Shown: positions 12,727-12,960 of the stretch, piece after piece | Numbering within the stretch: the stretch's first letter is position 1 | Layout: each line of letters begins with the position of its first letter | Assembly: GCA_034440115.1 (NCBI GenBank) | Contig: JAWXBM010000020.1 | Location: 1-12,960, forward strand | Length of the DNA stretch: 12,960 nucleotides | From: JAWXBM01 sp034440115 | GTDB taxonomy: Bacteria; Pseudomonadota; Gammaproteobacteria; Xanthomonadales; SZUA-36 | Reading direction: 5' to 3' | Translations under genes and position numbers: made by a program | Notes under the pieces: model-generated | What the model was told of the DNA's origin: nothing | Databases searched by the model: none | Seen by the model: the letters and a program-made list of their open reading frames with translations, nothing else

Positions 12727-12960
12727 TCATTCTGGCTGACTTGTGCGAAAAACCCTCTTTAAAAGTAAGCCAATCACCATACCCCAAAGCAGGCACAGCG
12801 CGGCGGCTGAAAGCAGTGCGGCAGATGCGCCCCAGACCCCCAAAACCCAACCGCCACTCACACCACCGGCAAAAGCCCCGAGGAACTGGAAGCTACTGTA
12901 TAAGCCCATGCGACGTCCCCTGCCCGTCTGGCCAACGAAACGGGCAACCAGAGCTGGCAT
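12727..12960 (-). CDS. MFS permease, C-terminal part (5' end outside the window)
   Basis: Only the last 77 residues are visible; the ATG codon at the very edge (12958-12960) is almost certainly internal, because MFS proteins are about 400 aa. The segment RGRRMGLYSSFQFLGAFAGG (14-33) resembles the conserved start of a late transmembrane helix in MFS drug/sugar efflux permeases, and two hydrophobic helices are visible (about 20-40 and 42-66), followed by a basic cytoplasmic tail (LKRVFRTSQPE). An MFS permease directly upstream of ssb is recurrent in Pseudomonas and relatives. The substrate cannot be predicted. Its stop is 80 bp before the ssb start, with no clear terminator between them; that spacer should hold the ssb promoter, but I see no box convincing enough to mark. 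Confidence 0.75.
   Translation of the reverse strand: MPALVARFVGQTGRGRRMGLYSSFQFLGAFAGGVSGGWVLGVWGASAALLSAAALCLLWGMVIGLLLKRVFRTSQPE

Noticed and set aside
12230..12739. 169-aa + strand ORF, longer than the ssb gene it covers
   Set aside because: It is antisense to ssb and its Gly-rich linker; the translation is hydrophobic low-complexity, has no ribosome site, and SSB on the other strand is unmistakable.
1..12960. CRISPR array, insertion sequence, prophage, toxin-antitoxin or defence island
   Set aside because: No spaced direct repeats, no terminal inverted repeats with a transposase, no integrase, no phage genes and no known defence domain in any convincing ORF.

Overview
The window looks like an ordinary chromosomal segment of a free-living Gammaproteobacterium. 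Base composition is near 50% GC. The gene set (MFS permease next to ssb, pspABC behind a sigma-54-type promoter, DUF1289 + CoA-type Nudix + mercaptopyruvate-type sulfurtransferase) suggests a relative of Cellvibrio, Pseudomonas or similar marine genera. That placement is inference from gene content, and no rRNA or tRNA is present to test it. I see no insertion sequence, prophage, CRISPR array or tRNA gene.

Region 1 (1-2603): the 3' part of a DUF4139 protein (+); a small exported Gly/Tyr/His-rich protein with a tandem Gly-His-Lys tail (-); and a stand-alone crotonase-fold protein with the signature of 3,2-trans-enoyl-CoA isomerases (+). Region 2 (2626-5051, all -): an FKBP-type prolyl isomerase with its own promoter and terminator, then a tight run of DUF1289 protein, Nudix CoA pyrophosphatase-like protein and two-domain sulfurtransferase, whose ends overlap by 4 and 8 bp.

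Region 3 (5052-6692): a 345-bp divergent control region followed by pspABC (+). The control region holds a clear -24/-12 (sigma-54) promoter, an IHF-like site and two near-identical ACCA-N2-TGGT dyads about 110-130 bp upstream of the predicted start site, which is where a bacterial enhancer-binding protein such as PspF would be expected. No pspF gene lies beside it. PspA, PspB and PspC form the inner-membrane stress response.

Region 4 (6693-7227): 535 bp with no confident gene. It contains a small ORF that looks frameshifted and ends in a strong terminator hairpin serving the polysaccharide operon. Region 5 (7228-12960, all -): MFS permease (3' part only), ssb, rmlB, rmlA, rmlC, rmlD and manC. 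The rml genes make dTDP-L-rhamnose from glucose-1-phosphate and manC makes GDP-mannose, so the run supplies two activated sugars for a surface polysaccharide. No glycosyltransferases are in the window. Placing the rml genes 9 bp behind the housekeeping gene ssb is the most unusual arrangement.

Nothing here amounts to a new system. The points most worth checking are the psp control region, the ssb-rml linkage, the GHK-tailed secreted protein and the frameshifted small ORF.
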